From NCBI RefSeq assembly GCF_900129115.1, contig NZ_FQUR01000016.1, forward strand, positions 1 through 59,361: a stretch of DNA of 59,361 nt. Direction: 5' to 3'. The notes beneath the pieces are model-generated. The model searched no databases. It was not told where the DNA came from and was given only the letters and a program-made list of their open reading frames with translations. This stretch comes from Thermoanaerobacter uzonensis DSM 18761 (GTDB lineage: Bacteria > Bacillota > Thermoanaerobacteria > Thermoanaerobacterales > Thermoanaerobacteraceae). Positions 35,982-45,082 of this stretch are shown piece by piece (position 1 is the first letter of the stretch; every line of letters starts with the position of its first letter). Position numbers and translations under genes: made by a program.

Positions 35982-36885
35982 CAAGGCCTTGGGGCTCTTT
36001 TCTTGTTTCAATAAACTTTACTACCCTCATTTCATCAATGTCAATTATATTCACTTTGTTTTCTTCTGCAGAAGAAACATAAGCATATTTATCTAAAATA
36101 CATAAATACCCAGGTGCATATCCGCAATAAACTTCTTTTTTCTGTTTTGTAAATAAATCTATTTTGCATAGCGTATTAGAGCAAGAATTAAGCACATACA
36201 AAAAGTTTTCCTTTTTTCGTACTATTGTAGGAACTTTTCCCACTTCTATCTCATCAGTCACTTTAAAACTTTGCAGGTTTATCACAGAAATTTTCCCATT
36301 TATCCCCGTTTCAAAATAACTGTTTATTACATACAAACAGTCCCAATCTTCAGAGAAAGTCATCCCTATAGGTCTTGCCCCTGTTCCAATAAAATCTACA
36401 ATACTATAACTAAAAGGGTCGATTAATAAAATTTCATCAGAGTTCATATTGCTCACAAAAATCAAATCATACTTTTCATTGTAAATTATGTCCTGGGGAA
36501 AACTTCCTACTTTAACTTGCCCTATCACTTTTTTCTCTCCAATATCAAAAATACTTATAGAGTCTGAGTCCCCATTAACCACCAATATATAATCTCCATG
36601 CATAATGCCATTATTAGGATAATTACCTACATACAGAGAAGTTTCTGAAGTAAAATCTTTTAGGTTTATTATACTAATTGAATTATCATAAGCATTTAAA
36701 GAATACAGTTTCTGCCTTTGTTTATCTAAAATTAATCGATGAGGACCACATAAATATTTAGAATAGACATTTAAGGGCAGATGCTTATTATTATATGATT
36801 TAATCTTTGCAAAATCTCTATGATTTGTCTCCAAATTAACTCGCTCTATAACATCTTCTCCCATATTGGCAATGTAAATGTACAA
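35968..36885 (-). CDS. Beta-propeller protein of the YVTN/YncE type
   Basis: About 305 residues built of repeated four-strand blades with motifs such as LYSLNAYDNSISIINL, LIFVSNMNSDEILLID and YAYVSSAEENKVNIID. It is a seven-bladed YVTN-like propeller. No signal peptide is seen, so it is probably cytoplasmic. The TTG at 36885 (MYIYIANMG) is preferred because GGGGGGATG lies seven bases before it; GTG at 36900 is the alternative. Its partner is unknown and it stands alone. Confidence 0.72.
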   Translation of the reverse strand: MYIYIANMGEDVIERVNLETNHRDFAKIKSYNNKHLPLNVYSKYLCGPHRLILDKQRQKLYSLNAYDNSISIINLKDFTSETSLYVGNYPNNGIMHGDYILVVNGDSDSISIFDIGEKKVIGQVKVGSFPQDIIYNEKYDLIFVSNMNSDEILLIDPFSYSIVDFIGTGARPIGMTFSEDWDCLYVINSYFETGINGKISVINLQSFKVTDEIEVGKVPTIVRKKENFLYVLNSCSNTLCKIDLFTKQKKEVYCGYAPGYLCILDKYAYVSSAEENKVNIIDIDEMRVVKFIETRKEPQGLVIDP

Positions 36886-36956
36886 AACACATCCCCCCAC
36901 ATATTAGCATAATTCCATAATATGCAGGAGGATATATTTGAGAAACCAATAACTCC

Positions 36957-36986
36957 ATAAAAAATCGCTCACTTAAATTGTGAGCG
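36957..36986 (-). terminator. Putative terminator downstream of the tRNA
   Basis: CGCTCAC pairs with GTGAGCG around a 7-base loop and on the minus strand is followed by ATTTTTTAT. It lies about 150 bases downstream of the tRNA-Pro gene. Confidence 0.6.
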
Positions 36987-37133
36987 TATTGTAATATTTT
37001 TGTAAATTTACCACCAAAGTAATCATATATCATACCAATATATTGTGGTCGTTATCCTAATATTTGAGTTACTTCGCAACCACACGTTTTTTTAGCCTGT
37101 TGATAAGTCCGAAAACCTGCACAATTACTGTCA

Positions 37134-37208
37134 TGGTCGGGGCAACAGGATTTGAACCTGCGACCTCACGGTCCCGAACCGCGCGCGCTACCGCTGCGCC
37201 ATGCCCCG
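37134..37208 (-). tRNA. tRNA-Pro, anticodon CGG
   Basis: A 75-base cloverleaf on the minus strand: acceptor CGGGGCA/TGCCCCG with encoded CCA, D-stem GCGC with loop AGCGGTA, and anticodon stem CGCGG/CCGTG with loop TTCGGGA giving anticodon CGG. The T-arm contains GGTTCAAATCC. It reads the rare codon CCG. It is a single tRNA gene with a terminator-like hairpin downstream. Confidence 0.95.
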
Positions 37209-37435
37209 ACACATTATTCATTTTATCATACTCCTTTCCTTTTTTCAATAAACAAAATAAAATTAAGCCCTATCCAAAGTTAAAAATATTAAACCATTTT
37301 TCAAAAACCGTTAACTTATAGCAAATTCTTCGAGAAATTCGGCCATAAAATGAATTTCTAAATTTTATAATTGCAATTGACAGATAAATGAATTAAGTGT
37401 ATAATAAAATTATCAAATTGGAAAGGGCGATTGAT

Positions 37436-37609
37436 ATGACTTATTTAGAGTTAGAATTTATGCGCTCTTCAAAACAAGCAAATGCACCAATTAGAACGTT
37501 GAAGAAATGTAATGCAATTACATGTATCCATAATTGCAACAATTTTTGTGTGACCTATAAAGATTTTAAGTGCGATTTTCAAGAAGAAATTAAAATACCT
37601 GAACAATAA
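37436..37609 (+). CDS. Small cysteine-rich protein, DUF1540-like
   Basis: 57 residues from the ATG at 37436, with AAAGGGCGA upstream. The C-terminal half has five cysteines in CNAITCIHNCNNFCVTY and KCDF. The first two spaced C-x4-C followed by an aromatic/Asn-rich turn resemble the DUF1540 motif of Clostridia, thought to bind metal. The resemblance is partial. The terminator after the gene is split by repeat copy 4. Confidence 0.6.
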   Translation: MTYLELEFMRSSKQANAPIRTLKKCNAITCIHNCNNFCVTYKDFKCDFQEEIKIPEQ

Positions 37610-37612
37610 ATC

Positions 37613-37632
37613 AGGCGGTCGAAAGACCGCTT
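37613..37632 (+). repeat. Left copy of duplicated terminator hairpin at repeat copy 4
   Basis: This 20-base hairpin (GCGGTC/GACCGC around GAAA) is identical to 37896-37915. It is followed directly by CAG of the repeat, without a T-tract. Confidence 0.92.
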
Positions 37633-37895
37633 CAGTTTGTTGACAAAGTCAAAAAATTTTAAAATAGGATATTTTGCATCGTCACTCCGATGTTCCAAAG
37701 CGACAAAACTAAACTCGACCTTCGGGTTCCGGCAGGGTACCGGGCACATTCGACATCCCTGTCTTAGTGCCCGCCTCCGCCATCCGTGGCTACGGCCCTG
37801 CCTCCACCCTCGGTCTTGTTAAGTTTTGTTGACGCTTTGTCACAAGTCGCACCGATTGCAAAATATCCTATTTTCGAAAGTTTGTCTACAGTCTG
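37633..37895 (+). repeat. Terminator-associated repeat, copy 4 (complete, 263 bp)
   Basis: Starts CAGTTTGTTGACAAAG and ends TTTGTCTACAGTCTG. The outer arms vary from the other copies with partial compensation: here ATAGGATATTTTGC faces GCAAAATATCCTAT, whereas the other copies have GGAGATATTTTG facing CAAAATATCTCC. That paired change suggests selection or copying as a folded structure. It is bracketed by identical 20-base hairpins. Confidence 0.93.
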
Positions 37896-37917
37896 AGGCG
37901 GTCGAAAGACCGCTTTT
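37896..37917. terminator. Right copy of terminator hairpin at repeat copy 4
   Basis: The hairpin is identical to 37613-37632 and followed by TTTTATC. It lies between convergent genes and probably terminates the plus-strand transcript. Confidence 0.8.
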
Positions 37918-37918
37918 A

Positions 37919-38161
37919 TCATACGTCTATTATTTTTTCCATCAATTCATTCATGTTATATTTAATTTTTTGTTCTTTAGCAATCCTCAAGAGCCTCAAA
38001 TATTCTTGTCTTGCAAAATCGTACTTCAGCCTTGCTAACTTTATCTTGAGGTAGTTGTCATTTTCCAGCATTTCTAAATTTCTTTCTGCTTCTTTCATCG
38101 CCTTTAGTGCTTTATCTATCTCCCGTAACAACGCAGTCCCTGTCATTTCCATAACAACCAC
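37919..38161 (-). CDS. Small coiled-coil protein, DUF2508/YaaL-like
   Basis: 80 residues, almost entirely helical and charged (LREIDKALKAMKEAERNLEM, then KYDFARQEYLRLLRIAKEQK). The two-helix pattern and length resemble the YaaL/DUF2508 family of Firmicutes, of unknown function. The start could be the first ATG or one three codons in; the ribosome site is AAGGTGG. It lies downstream of folC, 40 bases away on the same strand. Confidence 0.6.
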   Translation of the reverse strand: MVVMEMTGTALLREIDKALKAMKEAERNLEMLENDNYLKIKLARLKYDFARQEYLRLLRIAKEQKIKYNMNELMEKIIDV

Positions 38162-38200
38162 CTTCTCATTACGGCCTTTACACCTTACATTATATTAAAA

Positions 38201-39484
38201 CTATGTCTTAATTATTACCTTTTTAAGCATAGCCCTCACATAACCAATCATGTACAATGACCCACAAAAAAGTACCATATCTTCTTCCTTAGCTATATCT
38301 AAGGCGTATTTTACCGCCTTTTCAATATTTTCAATTGGAATTACGTTTTCTTTATCTATCTTTTGTGCAAGTTCACTTGCCTTATAAGCTCTTTCACTTA
38401 TTGGGGTAGTTGTTATTATAATATCTGCCTCTGACACAATGATATCCAGCATTTTCTGCGTATCTTTGTCTTTAAGCATTCCAATTACTAAAATCAGTCT
38501 ATCATATTTGAATAATTTTAGAGACTCTTTCAAAACAGTCATTCCTTGAGGATTGTGAGCACCGTCTATCACTAGGTAGGGTTTTTTTCTCATTACTTCC
38601 AATCTTCCAGGCCATTTTGCCCTGTAAAGCCCTTCCCTTATATCTTTTTCTGTAATTTCGTATCCATACATTTTTAATTTTTCCACGCTCTCTACTGCCA
38701 AAGCAGCATTGTAAATCTGATGTTCTCCCAATAAAGCAACTTTTAAGTCCTTGTATTTTTTGTAGTCAAAAATCTGAAAATCAGGGTTTTGTTCTTTTAT
38801 AATTACGTTACTTTTTTGAAGTACAGTCAAATAAGCATTTCTTACCTCACATGCTTCTGTGATGACCTTCATCGCTTCTGGCTGTTGATAAAAACTTACC
38901 ACCACTCCATTTCGCTTGATAATGCCTGCCTTTTCATATGCAATCTCGCCTAAAGTATGTCCCAATCTTTCTGTATGGTCATAATCAATAGTGGTTATAA
39001 CAGAAACTAATGAAAAATCAATAGCATTTGTTGCGTCAAATCTACCTCCAAGTCCTACCTCTAAAACTACAAAATCCACTTTTTCATCATAAAAATATTT
39101 AAAAGCAATTGCAGTTACCACTTCAAATTCCGTCGGATGATTGTATCCTTCCTCGACCATACGAGATATTATAGGCTTTATATATTCAACATAATAAATC
39201 AACTTTTCCTTGGAAATATTTTCTCCATTTATTCTCATTCTCTCTTCAAATTCTTCGAGGTAGGGAGAAGTATATAAAGCTACTTTATATCCAGCCTGCT
39301 GCAAAATGTTGCTTATAAAAGCTGATGTAGAGCCTTTTCCATTCGTACCAGCAACGTGGATATTTTTAAGGTTTTTTTGAGGATTCCCCATATAATTTAA
39401 TAATCTTCTTATATTTTCCAATCCCAATTTTATGCCAAATTTGTATGTATCATGTATGTAGCTAATTGCTTCTTCATAGTTCAT
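38201..39484 (-). CDS. folC: Folylpolyglutamate synthase / dihydrofolate synthase
   Basis: The 427-residue Mur-ligase-family enzyme adds glutamates to folates. Seen: P-loop HVAGTNGKGSTSAF, the TSPYLEEFEERMRINGE substrate loop, VLEVGLGGRFDATNA, ITTIDYDHTERLGHTLGEIA, and the C-terminal VIDGAHNPQGM. The length is typical. It is downstream of valS and a GNAT acetyltransferase gene on the same strand; the valS-folC order is common in Firmicutes. Confidence 0.95.
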   Translation of the reverse strand: MNYEEAISYIHDTYKFGIKLGLENIRRLLNYMGNPQKNLKNIHVAGTNGKGSTSAFISNILQQAGYKVALYTSPYLEEFEERMRINGENISKEKLIYYVEYIKPIISRMVEEGYNHPTEFEVVTAIAFKYFYDEKVDFVVLEVGLGGRFDATNAIDFSLVSVITTIDYDHTERLGHTLGEIAYEKAGIIKRNGVVVSFYQQPEAMKVITEACEVRNAYLTVLQKSNVIIKEQNPDFQIFDYKKYKDLKVALLGEHQIYNAALAVESVEKLKMYGYEITEKDIREGLYRAKWPGRLEVMRKKPYLVIDGAHNPQGMTVLKESLKLFKYDRLILVIGMLKDKDTQKMLDIIVSEADIIITTTPISERAYKASELAQKIDKENVIPIENIEKAVKYALDIAKEEDMVLFCGSLYMIGYVRAMLKKVIIKT

Positions 39485-39512
39485 TTAATCCCATCTCCCA
39501 TATAAACGGATT

Positions 39513-40049
39513 TTACAAAAACAATCCCATCAAAACCTCATCTACGTATTCATCACCAATTTTAAACTGTTTTTTCCTTCTACCCTCTTCTTCAAAACCA
39601 AATTTTTTATAAAGGTGTATTGCTACCTTATTAGTACTAAAAACACTGAGGCAAAGTTTTTCATAACCTTTGCTTTTTGCCCAATTAATAGCTTCCGTAA
39701 ACAACTTTGTTCCGATTCCTATATTCCTAAATCGAGCGTCTATACTTATACCTATTTCTCCTACATGTTGTACTTTAGGAGACCTTCCTCCATAATAACG
39801 AAAGAGAGTAAGGCAGCCTACGATTTCACCACCGTAGTCTGCCACTAGGATCAAATCTTTGTTGCGGTCTAAATTTTTAATAAGCTGTTTTTCTTCCTCC
39901 TCAGACCAATTAAATGTCTCTGACACCATATACAATTTTTCTCTTCCAACACTGTTTAAAAGCTTTATTATCCCCCTCGCATCTTTTATCTTGGCCTCTC
40001 TTATAACCAGTTGAGACTCTTTTTTGGGCCTTTTAAACAAAGATAACAT
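39513..40049 (-). CDS. GNAT-family N-acetyltransferase
   Basis: The 178-residue protein has the GNAT fold: an N-terminal VIREAKIKDARGIIKLLN, the acetyl-CoA motif A region VGEIGISIDARFRNIGIGTK with the R/Q-x-x-G-x-G/A type loop, and the C-terminal NKVAIHLYKKFGFEEEGRR. The closest general type is RimI/ribosomal or metabolite acetyltransferases; the substrate cannot be named. It lies between valS and folC with gaps of 17 and 28 bases, so it is probably co-transcribed. Confidence 0.88.
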   Translation of the reverse strand: MLSLFKRPKKESQLVIREAKIKDARGIIKLLNSVGREKLYMVSETFNWSEEEEKQLIKNLDRNKDLILVADYGGEIVGCLTLFRYYGGRSPKVQHVGEIGISIDARFRNIGIGTKLFTEAINWAKSKGYEKLCLSVFSTNKVAIHLYKKFGFEEEGRRKKQFKIGDEYVDEVLMGLFL

Positions 40050-40066
40050 ACAAATCCCCCTAGAGG

Positions 40067-42706
40067 TTAACTCTTTAATAACTTAAGTCTCTCCTCTATG
40101 TTTTTAAGCATTGTAGTATATTTTTCTAATTTCTCTCTTTCCGCACTGACTACTTTTTCTGGCGCTTTTTTAACGAAATTTTCATTATTTAAAAGCCCTT
40201 GTGCTCTTTCAATTTCGCTTATCACTTTTTGTCTTTCTTCATTAAGCCTCTTTATCTCTTCTTCTAAGTCTATTAAATCTTCAAGTGGAAGTACCACCAA
40301 TCCTCCTTCTATTGCTCCACTCAAAGCTTTATGAGGAATTTTACTTTTATCTGTTTCAATTACAACTTCGCTAGCACCTGCAAGTTTCATTATATAATTT
40401 GTACCCACTTCAAACATTTTTACATAATTTTCATTTTCAATAGCCACAATAACTTTTGCTTTTTTAGAAGGGGAAACATTTGCTTCTGCCCTTAAATTTC
40501 TAATGGTCCTAATAGCTTCCATTATAATCTCAGCATTTTTCGCTTCTTCAGTGAAATCAAGTTCTTCTTTGTATTTCGGCCATTCAGCAATCATTATGCT
40601 CTCGCCCTCATGAGGTAAATTCTGCCATATTTCTTCAGTTATAAAAGGCATAAAGGGGTGCAAAAGCCTCAAAGTATTATCAAGCACATATCTTAAAACA
40701 GACTTTGTAACCTTTTTAGCTTCAAGGTTATCACTGTATAACACAGGTTTACTAAGTTCTATATACCAATCGCAAAATTCGCTCCACACAAAGTCATAAA
40801 GTTTTGTCGCAGCTATTCCTAACTCAAATTTTTCTAAATTCTCTGTCACTTCTTTTACTATATTGTTATACCTTGTCAAAATCCACTTATCAGCAATAGT
40901 TAACCCCTCTGTATAAAGGTTAGTATCATTATTAGTTAAATTCAGCAACACATATCTTGAAGCGTTCCACAATTTATTTGCAAAGTTTCTGCTGAGTTCA
41001 ACTTTATCTTGACTAAACCTCATATCGTTTCCTGGAGCATTTCCTATGACTAATGTAAACCTTAAAGTGTCTGCTCCATACTTTTCAATAACCTCTAACG
41101 GGTCTATTCCATTGCCAAGAGATTTGCTCATTTTTCTACCTTGAGCATCCCTGACTAAGCCATGTATCAAGACATGCTTAAATGGCACTTCTTTCATAAA
41201 TTCCAAACTCATAAAAATCATTCTTGCAACCCAGAAGAAAATTATGTCGTATCCCGTAACAAGTACATCTGTCGGATAGAAATATCTTAAATCTTCTGTT
41301 TCTTCTGGCCAACCCATAGTAGAGAAAGGCCAAAGTGCAGAACTAAACCAAGTATCTAATACATCTTCGTCTTGATGTATGTGTATGCTTCCGCACGCTT
41401 CACATTTTTCTGGGTCTTTACGCGATACAGTTATATGACCACAGTCATCGCAATACCAGGCAGGAATTCTATGTCCCCACCATAATTGCCTTGAAATACA
41501 CCAATCCTTTATGTTTTCTAACCAATTAGTGTATATTTTTTCGAATCTTTCAGGCACAAACTTAATTTTTCCTTCTTTTACAACTTCTAAAGCAGGTTTC
41601 GCTAAAGGCTCCATCTTTACAAACCACTGTTTGGAAAGTAGAGGCTCAACTACTGTATCGCACCTGTAACAATGTCCCACATTGTGAACGTGGTCTTCAA
41701 CTTTTAGAAGTAGTCCGAGATTTTTGAGGTCTTCAACTATTCTTTCTCTCGCCTCATACCTATCAAGACCTTTATATTTTCCTCCGTTTTCATTAATCGT
41801 CGCATTCTCATTCATTATATTAATAAATGGAAGATTGTGTCTTGTCCCCATCTCAAAGTCATTTGGATCGTGAGCAGGTGTAACTTTAACAGCACCTGTT
41901 CCAAATGAAGGGTCAACGTAACTGTCAGCAATTACAGGTATCTCCCTTCCTACAAGTGGCAGTATCAAAGTCTTACCTACCAGGTCCTTATACCTTTGAT
42001 CATCAGGATTTACAGCAACTGCTACATCCCCCAGCATCGTCTCAGGCCTTGTAGTAGCTATAACTACATATCCATCTTCACCTTTTATGGGGTATTTGAT
42101 GTACCACAAATGCCCTTTTTGCTCTTTATGTTCCACTTCCGCATCAGATAAAGCAGTGTTGCAGTCTGGGCACCAATTTATTATCCTGTCACCTCTGTAT
42201 ATAAGCCCTTTTTCATAGAGAGAAACAAAAACTTCTCTTACCGCCCTTGAACATACTTCATCCATAGTAAAGCGTGTCCTTGTCCAATCACAAGAAGAAC
42301 CCAACTTTTTTAATTGGCTTAAAATACGGTTTTCGTATTTGTCCTTCCATGCCCATGCCCTTTTCAAAAACTCTTCTCTTCCTATTTCTTTCTTCGTGAG
42401 CCCCGTTTCTTCTCTTATCGTGTCTAAAACTTTTATCTCCGTTGCAATGCTGGCATGGTCTGAGCCAGGTATCCACAAAGCTGCATAACCCTGCATTCTT
42501 TTCCATCTTATCAATATGTCCTGCAAAGTATTATCAAGTGCATGTCCCATATGTAATTGCCCTGTTATGTTTGGAGGTGGTATAACAATAGTAAATGGCT
42601 GTTGTTCAGGGTCTATTTTAGGAGTAAAATATCCTTTTTCCATCCAAAAAGCATAAATTCTATCTTCAAATTCCTTTGGATTGTAGGTTTTAGCTATCTC
42701 TTTCAT
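40067..42706 (-). CDS. valS: Valyl-tRNA synthetase
   Basis: The 879-residue class I synthetase charges tRNA-Val. Seen: HIGH-type [18 protein letters not shown], editing domain, zinc-like CDDCGH/CEACGS pairs, KMSKS loop [17 protein letters not shown], and a C-terminal coiled coil ([20 protein letters not shown]). The length is typical of bacterial ValS. A T-box leader precedes the gene, so it is induced when uncharged tRNA-Val accumulates. Confidence 0.97.
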   Translation of the reverse strand: MKEIAKTYNPKEFEDRIYAFWMEKGYFTPKIDPEQQPFTIVIPPPNITGQLHMGHALDNTLQDILIRWKRMQGYAALWIPGSDHASIATEIKVLDTIREETGLTKKEIGREEFLKRAWAWKDKYENRILSQLKKLGSSCDWTRTRFTMDEVCSRAVREVFVSLYEKGLIYRGDRIINWCPDCNTALSDAEVEHKEQKGHLWYIKYPIKGEDGYVVIATTRPETMLGDVAVAVNPDDQRYKDLVGKTLILPLVGREIPVIADSYVDPSFGTGAVKVTPAHDPNDFEMGTRHNLPFINIMNENATINENGGKYKGLDRYEARERIVEDLKNLGLLLKVEDHVHNVGHCYRCDTVVEPLLSKQWFVKMEPLAKPALEVVKEGKIKFVPERFEKIYTNWLENIKDWCISRQLWWGHRIPAWYCDDCGHITVSRKDPEKCEACGSIHIHQDEDVLDTWFSSALWPFSTMGWPEETEDLRYFYPTDVLVTGYDIIFFWVARMIFMSLEFMKEVPFKHVLIHGLVRDAQGRKMSKSLGNGIDPLEVIEKYGADTLRFTLVIGNAPGNDMRFSQDKVELSRNFANKLWNASRYVLLNLTNNDTNLYTEGLTIADKWILTRYNNIVKEVTENLEKFELGIAATKLYDFVWSEFCDWYIELSKPVLYSDNLEAKKVTKSVLRYVLDNTLRLLHPFMPFITEEIWQNLPHEGESIMIAEWPKYKEELDFTEEAKNAEIIMEAIRTIRNLRAEANVSPSKKAKVIVAIENENYVKMFEVGTNYIMKLAGASEVVIETDKSKIPHKALSGAIEGGLVVLPLEDLIDLEEEIKRLNEERQKVISEIERAQGLLNNENFVKKAPEKVVSAEREKLEKYTTMLKNIEERLKLLKS

Positions 42707-42734
42707 GCCTTACACTCCCTCCGTAAAATTTTAA

Positions 42735-42955
42735 AACCCTTTCACCTATAAAGGGCGAAAGGGCATTTCGCGGTACCACCTTCATTTATCACTCAAGCTA
42801 TAACGGGCAGACCCGTTTAAACCTACTGGACGTCGGTTTACAGGCTCCAGAGCTACCTTCAGTGTACCTTTGGCGGGAATCCTTTCAGCCCGTGGGATAC
42901 CCCTCTCTTTAGCCAGTATACACTTACTCTTCTCTTTCATAGCCTCATATTCCAT
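42735..42955 (-). promoter_or_regulatory. T-box riboswitch controlling valS
   Basis: On the minus strand the leader contains the T-box sequence GGTGGTACCGCG (near 42767-42778). A terminator follows, in which CCCTTTCGCCC faces the AGGTGAAAGGG arm, ending in TTTTAAA. The upstream ~170 bases contain the stem I region. Binding of uncharged tRNA stabilises the antiterminator. The specifier codon was not resolved by eye, so assignment to valine rests on the downstream gene. Confidence 0.92.
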
Positions 42956-43018
42956 TTGATATATAATATATATAAAATCTCACCAATTGTCAACAGTTAA
43001 TTCCCTACAGGTTAAAGG

Positions 43019-43045
43019 AACTCAACTAATCTTTCAAATTGAGTT
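43019..43045 (-). terminator. Possible terminator after the HlyD-type gene
   Basis: AACTCAA pairs with TTGAGTT just after the stop codon of the minus-strand HlyD gene. The T-tract is poor. It marks the end of the bacteriocin island. Confidence 0.45.
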
Positions 43046-43048
43046 GTT

Positions 43049-45082
43049 CTAAAAGATAGTAAAGCATTTTTTCCTATGGCCAATAACATGGGCTTCTACT
43101 ATCATGCCTACTCTTATGTTTTTCTCTTCTCTTTTACGATTGTACAAAGGTTTATTGTCAATAGTTGCCTCTGCTTCATAGTAATTAAGCCCACTTTGTT
43201 TGTCTAATCTCGAGTCTATACTTAATTTTACTATTTCACCTGACAGCTCCCCATACTCTTGATAAGGCAAAGCTAAAATATGATATTTTATTTTTTGACC
43301 AACTTTTACGTTTGCAATATCTTTGTTAGGAATATAAAGTTTTACTATATATTCTGGATTATCTGGAATAATCTTAACCATTTCTAATCCACTTTGTACT
43401 AAATCCCCTTCTTTTATACTCGTTATCATATCAATTTTCCCATCTACTGGAGATTTTATAATATAATCCTCAATTGCAAGATTTACATTCTGAAGGTCTC
43501 CTTTTAATTTCTCTATTTCTTTTTCATCGGAGTATATATTATCTTCTATTTGAGTTATGGTATCTGCTGTGAATTTTTCTACATTTACATTATTCAAACT
43601 AGCTTTAATTTCTTTAAGTTTTGCTTCATTTTGTTCGATATTTGACTTGAGGCTAAGCATGTATTGATTTTGATAGTTTATAAAGTCATCTTTTGCATTT
43701 TGAACTATCTTTTCTGCATCATAATATTTTTCTGTTAAGGCATTTTGCAATTGTTGAATTTTATCTTCTCTTTGTCTTATATTCATCTGGTAATCAATAA
43801 ATTGATTGTAATAAGAGCTATCAGAAGAAAAATAATTATGATTATCGTTTATGGATTTTTGTAATAATTTTAAGTTATCTATATTATTTTGAATGGTTTG
43901 TATTTGTTGAGGTAAGTTTTGTAATTGATGTAATTTTGTTTCATTTTCTTCTATACTTGCCGTAACACTCATAAGATATTGATTTTTATAAATTTCAAAT
44001 TCCTGTTTAGCATTGTTTAAAGCAACTAACGCATCCTCAATTTGACTGGGTAACGCATCTGGATTTTGCAAAATAGAATCATATGTTTTCTGCAGTTGGG
44101 CAATTTTGTTTTGGTATTGTTGAACATTCATTTGATAATCTAAGAATTTATAATAGTAGGAGTTATAAGTTGGAAAATAGTTTTTATTATCGTAAATAGA
44201 TCGCTGAAGAAGTCTTAAATTATTGATTGCATCTTGTATATCTTGAATTTGAGAATATTGACTCTTTAATTGATTTAATTGTTGATAATTCTGTTCTATA
44301 TTGCTTTTGATGTTTAGCGTATATCCATTTTTATAATTTGCAAGTTCTCCTTTTGCATTGTCAATTGCTTCCTGGGCCTCTTCAATTTGCCTCAACAGTT
44401 CGCGTTGTAATTGCTCAATTTTATCCTGTCTCTGATTAATATTCATTTGATAATCAACAAACTGGTTGTAATAAGAAGTGTCATTGTTTATTTTATTTTC
44501 ATTTTGGTCTATGGATTTTTTTAAATTTTTTAAATTTGCCAATATGTTATCTACATTCTGTGCCTGAACATTAATACCGTAAAGTTGGCTTTCTAAGGCT
44601 TTTTTATTTATATAAAAATCTAAATACTTGTAGTAATAATACATTTCATTCTCAGAACTTTTATCAAAATAGTTCTTCCCATCCTGAATACTATTTTTTA
44701 ATTTTTTTAAATTTTCCACTTCACTAATCTTATTAGCAAGTTGTTTTTCTAATATGGATTTTTGTAATTCTAAGTTTTTATGCTCTATTACGTATAAAGC
44801 ATCTCCTTTTTTCACTTTTTGACCATCTGTAACATATATTCTCTCCATATTGCCTGTCACTTTGTTTGAAATGATAAATTCATTTTTGTAAGGTCTTATA
44901 ATTCCGTTTGCTTTAACAACTATTTCTTTCTCACTAAAATAAGACCATATCAAGAAAGATATAATGAGAAGTAATAAAATATAAACAGAAACACTCGCAA
45001 TAGGATGCGGTTTGAATTCTAAAAGTTCTCTGCTGTCTGTAAGTTCTTCTATATTTTGTACTATCTCTCTCACAAAAGTCAC
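43049..45082 (-). CDS. HlyD-family membrane-fusion protein of a peptide exporter, with tandem coiled-coil repeats
   Basis: 677 residues. One N-terminal membrane helix (~33-50), a lipoyl-like half (~60-100), a very long helical region (~105-540), the second lipoyl half (~555-595; IIKSPVDGKIDMITSIKEGD) and a beta-barrel domain. The helical region holds three clear tandem repeats of ~105-115 residues starting near 183, 288 and 403, each with (S/Y)YN/KF(V/L/I)DYQMN and a preceding L(K/Q)xSI motif; a weaker copy begins near 124. Bacteriocin accessory proteins are usually ~450-480 residues. Its start overlaps the stop of the C39 exporter gene. It links the exporter to the cell surface. Confidence 0.9.
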   Translation of the reverse strand: MTFVREIVQNIEELTDSRELLEFKPHPIASVSVYILLLLIISFLIWSYFSEKEIVVKANGIIRPYKNEFIISNKVTGNMERIYVTDGQKVKKGDALYVIEHKNLELQKSILEKQLANKISEVENLKKLKNSIQDGKNYFDKSSENEMYYYYKYLDFYINKKALESQLYGINVQAQNVDNILANLKNLKKSIDQNENKINNDTSYYNQFVDYQMNINQRQDKIEQLQRELLRQIEEAQEAIDNAKGELANYKNGYTLNIKSNIEQNYQQLNQLKSQYSQIQDIQDAINNLRLLQRSIYDNKNYFPTYNSYYYKFLDYQMNVQQYQNKIAQLQKTYDSILQNPDALPSQIEDALVALNNAKQEFEIYKNQYLMSVTASIEENETKLHQLQNLPQQIQTIQNNIDNLKLLQKSINDNHNYFSSDSSYYNQFIDYQMNIRQREDKIQQLQNALTEKYYDAEKIVQNAKDDFINYQNQYMLSLKSNIEQNEAKLKEIKASLNNVNVEKFTADTITQIEDNIYSDEKEIEKLKGDLQNVNLAIEDYIIKSPVDGKIDMITSIKEGDLVQSGLEMVKIIPDNPEYIVKLYIPNKDIANVKVGQKIKYHILALPYQEYGELSGEIVKLSIDSRLDKQSGLNYYEAEATIDNKPLYNRKREEKNIRVGMIVEAHVIGHRKKCFTIF

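Noticed and set aside
37064-37321. Open frame across the tRNA-Pro gene
   Set aside because: It covers the tRNA on the opposite strand; the cloverleaf is clear and the frame lacks a ribosome site.
38201-39484. MurC/MurE-type ligase
   Set aside because: The ERMRINGE loop and DYDHTERLGHT block are specific for folylpolyglutamate synthase.
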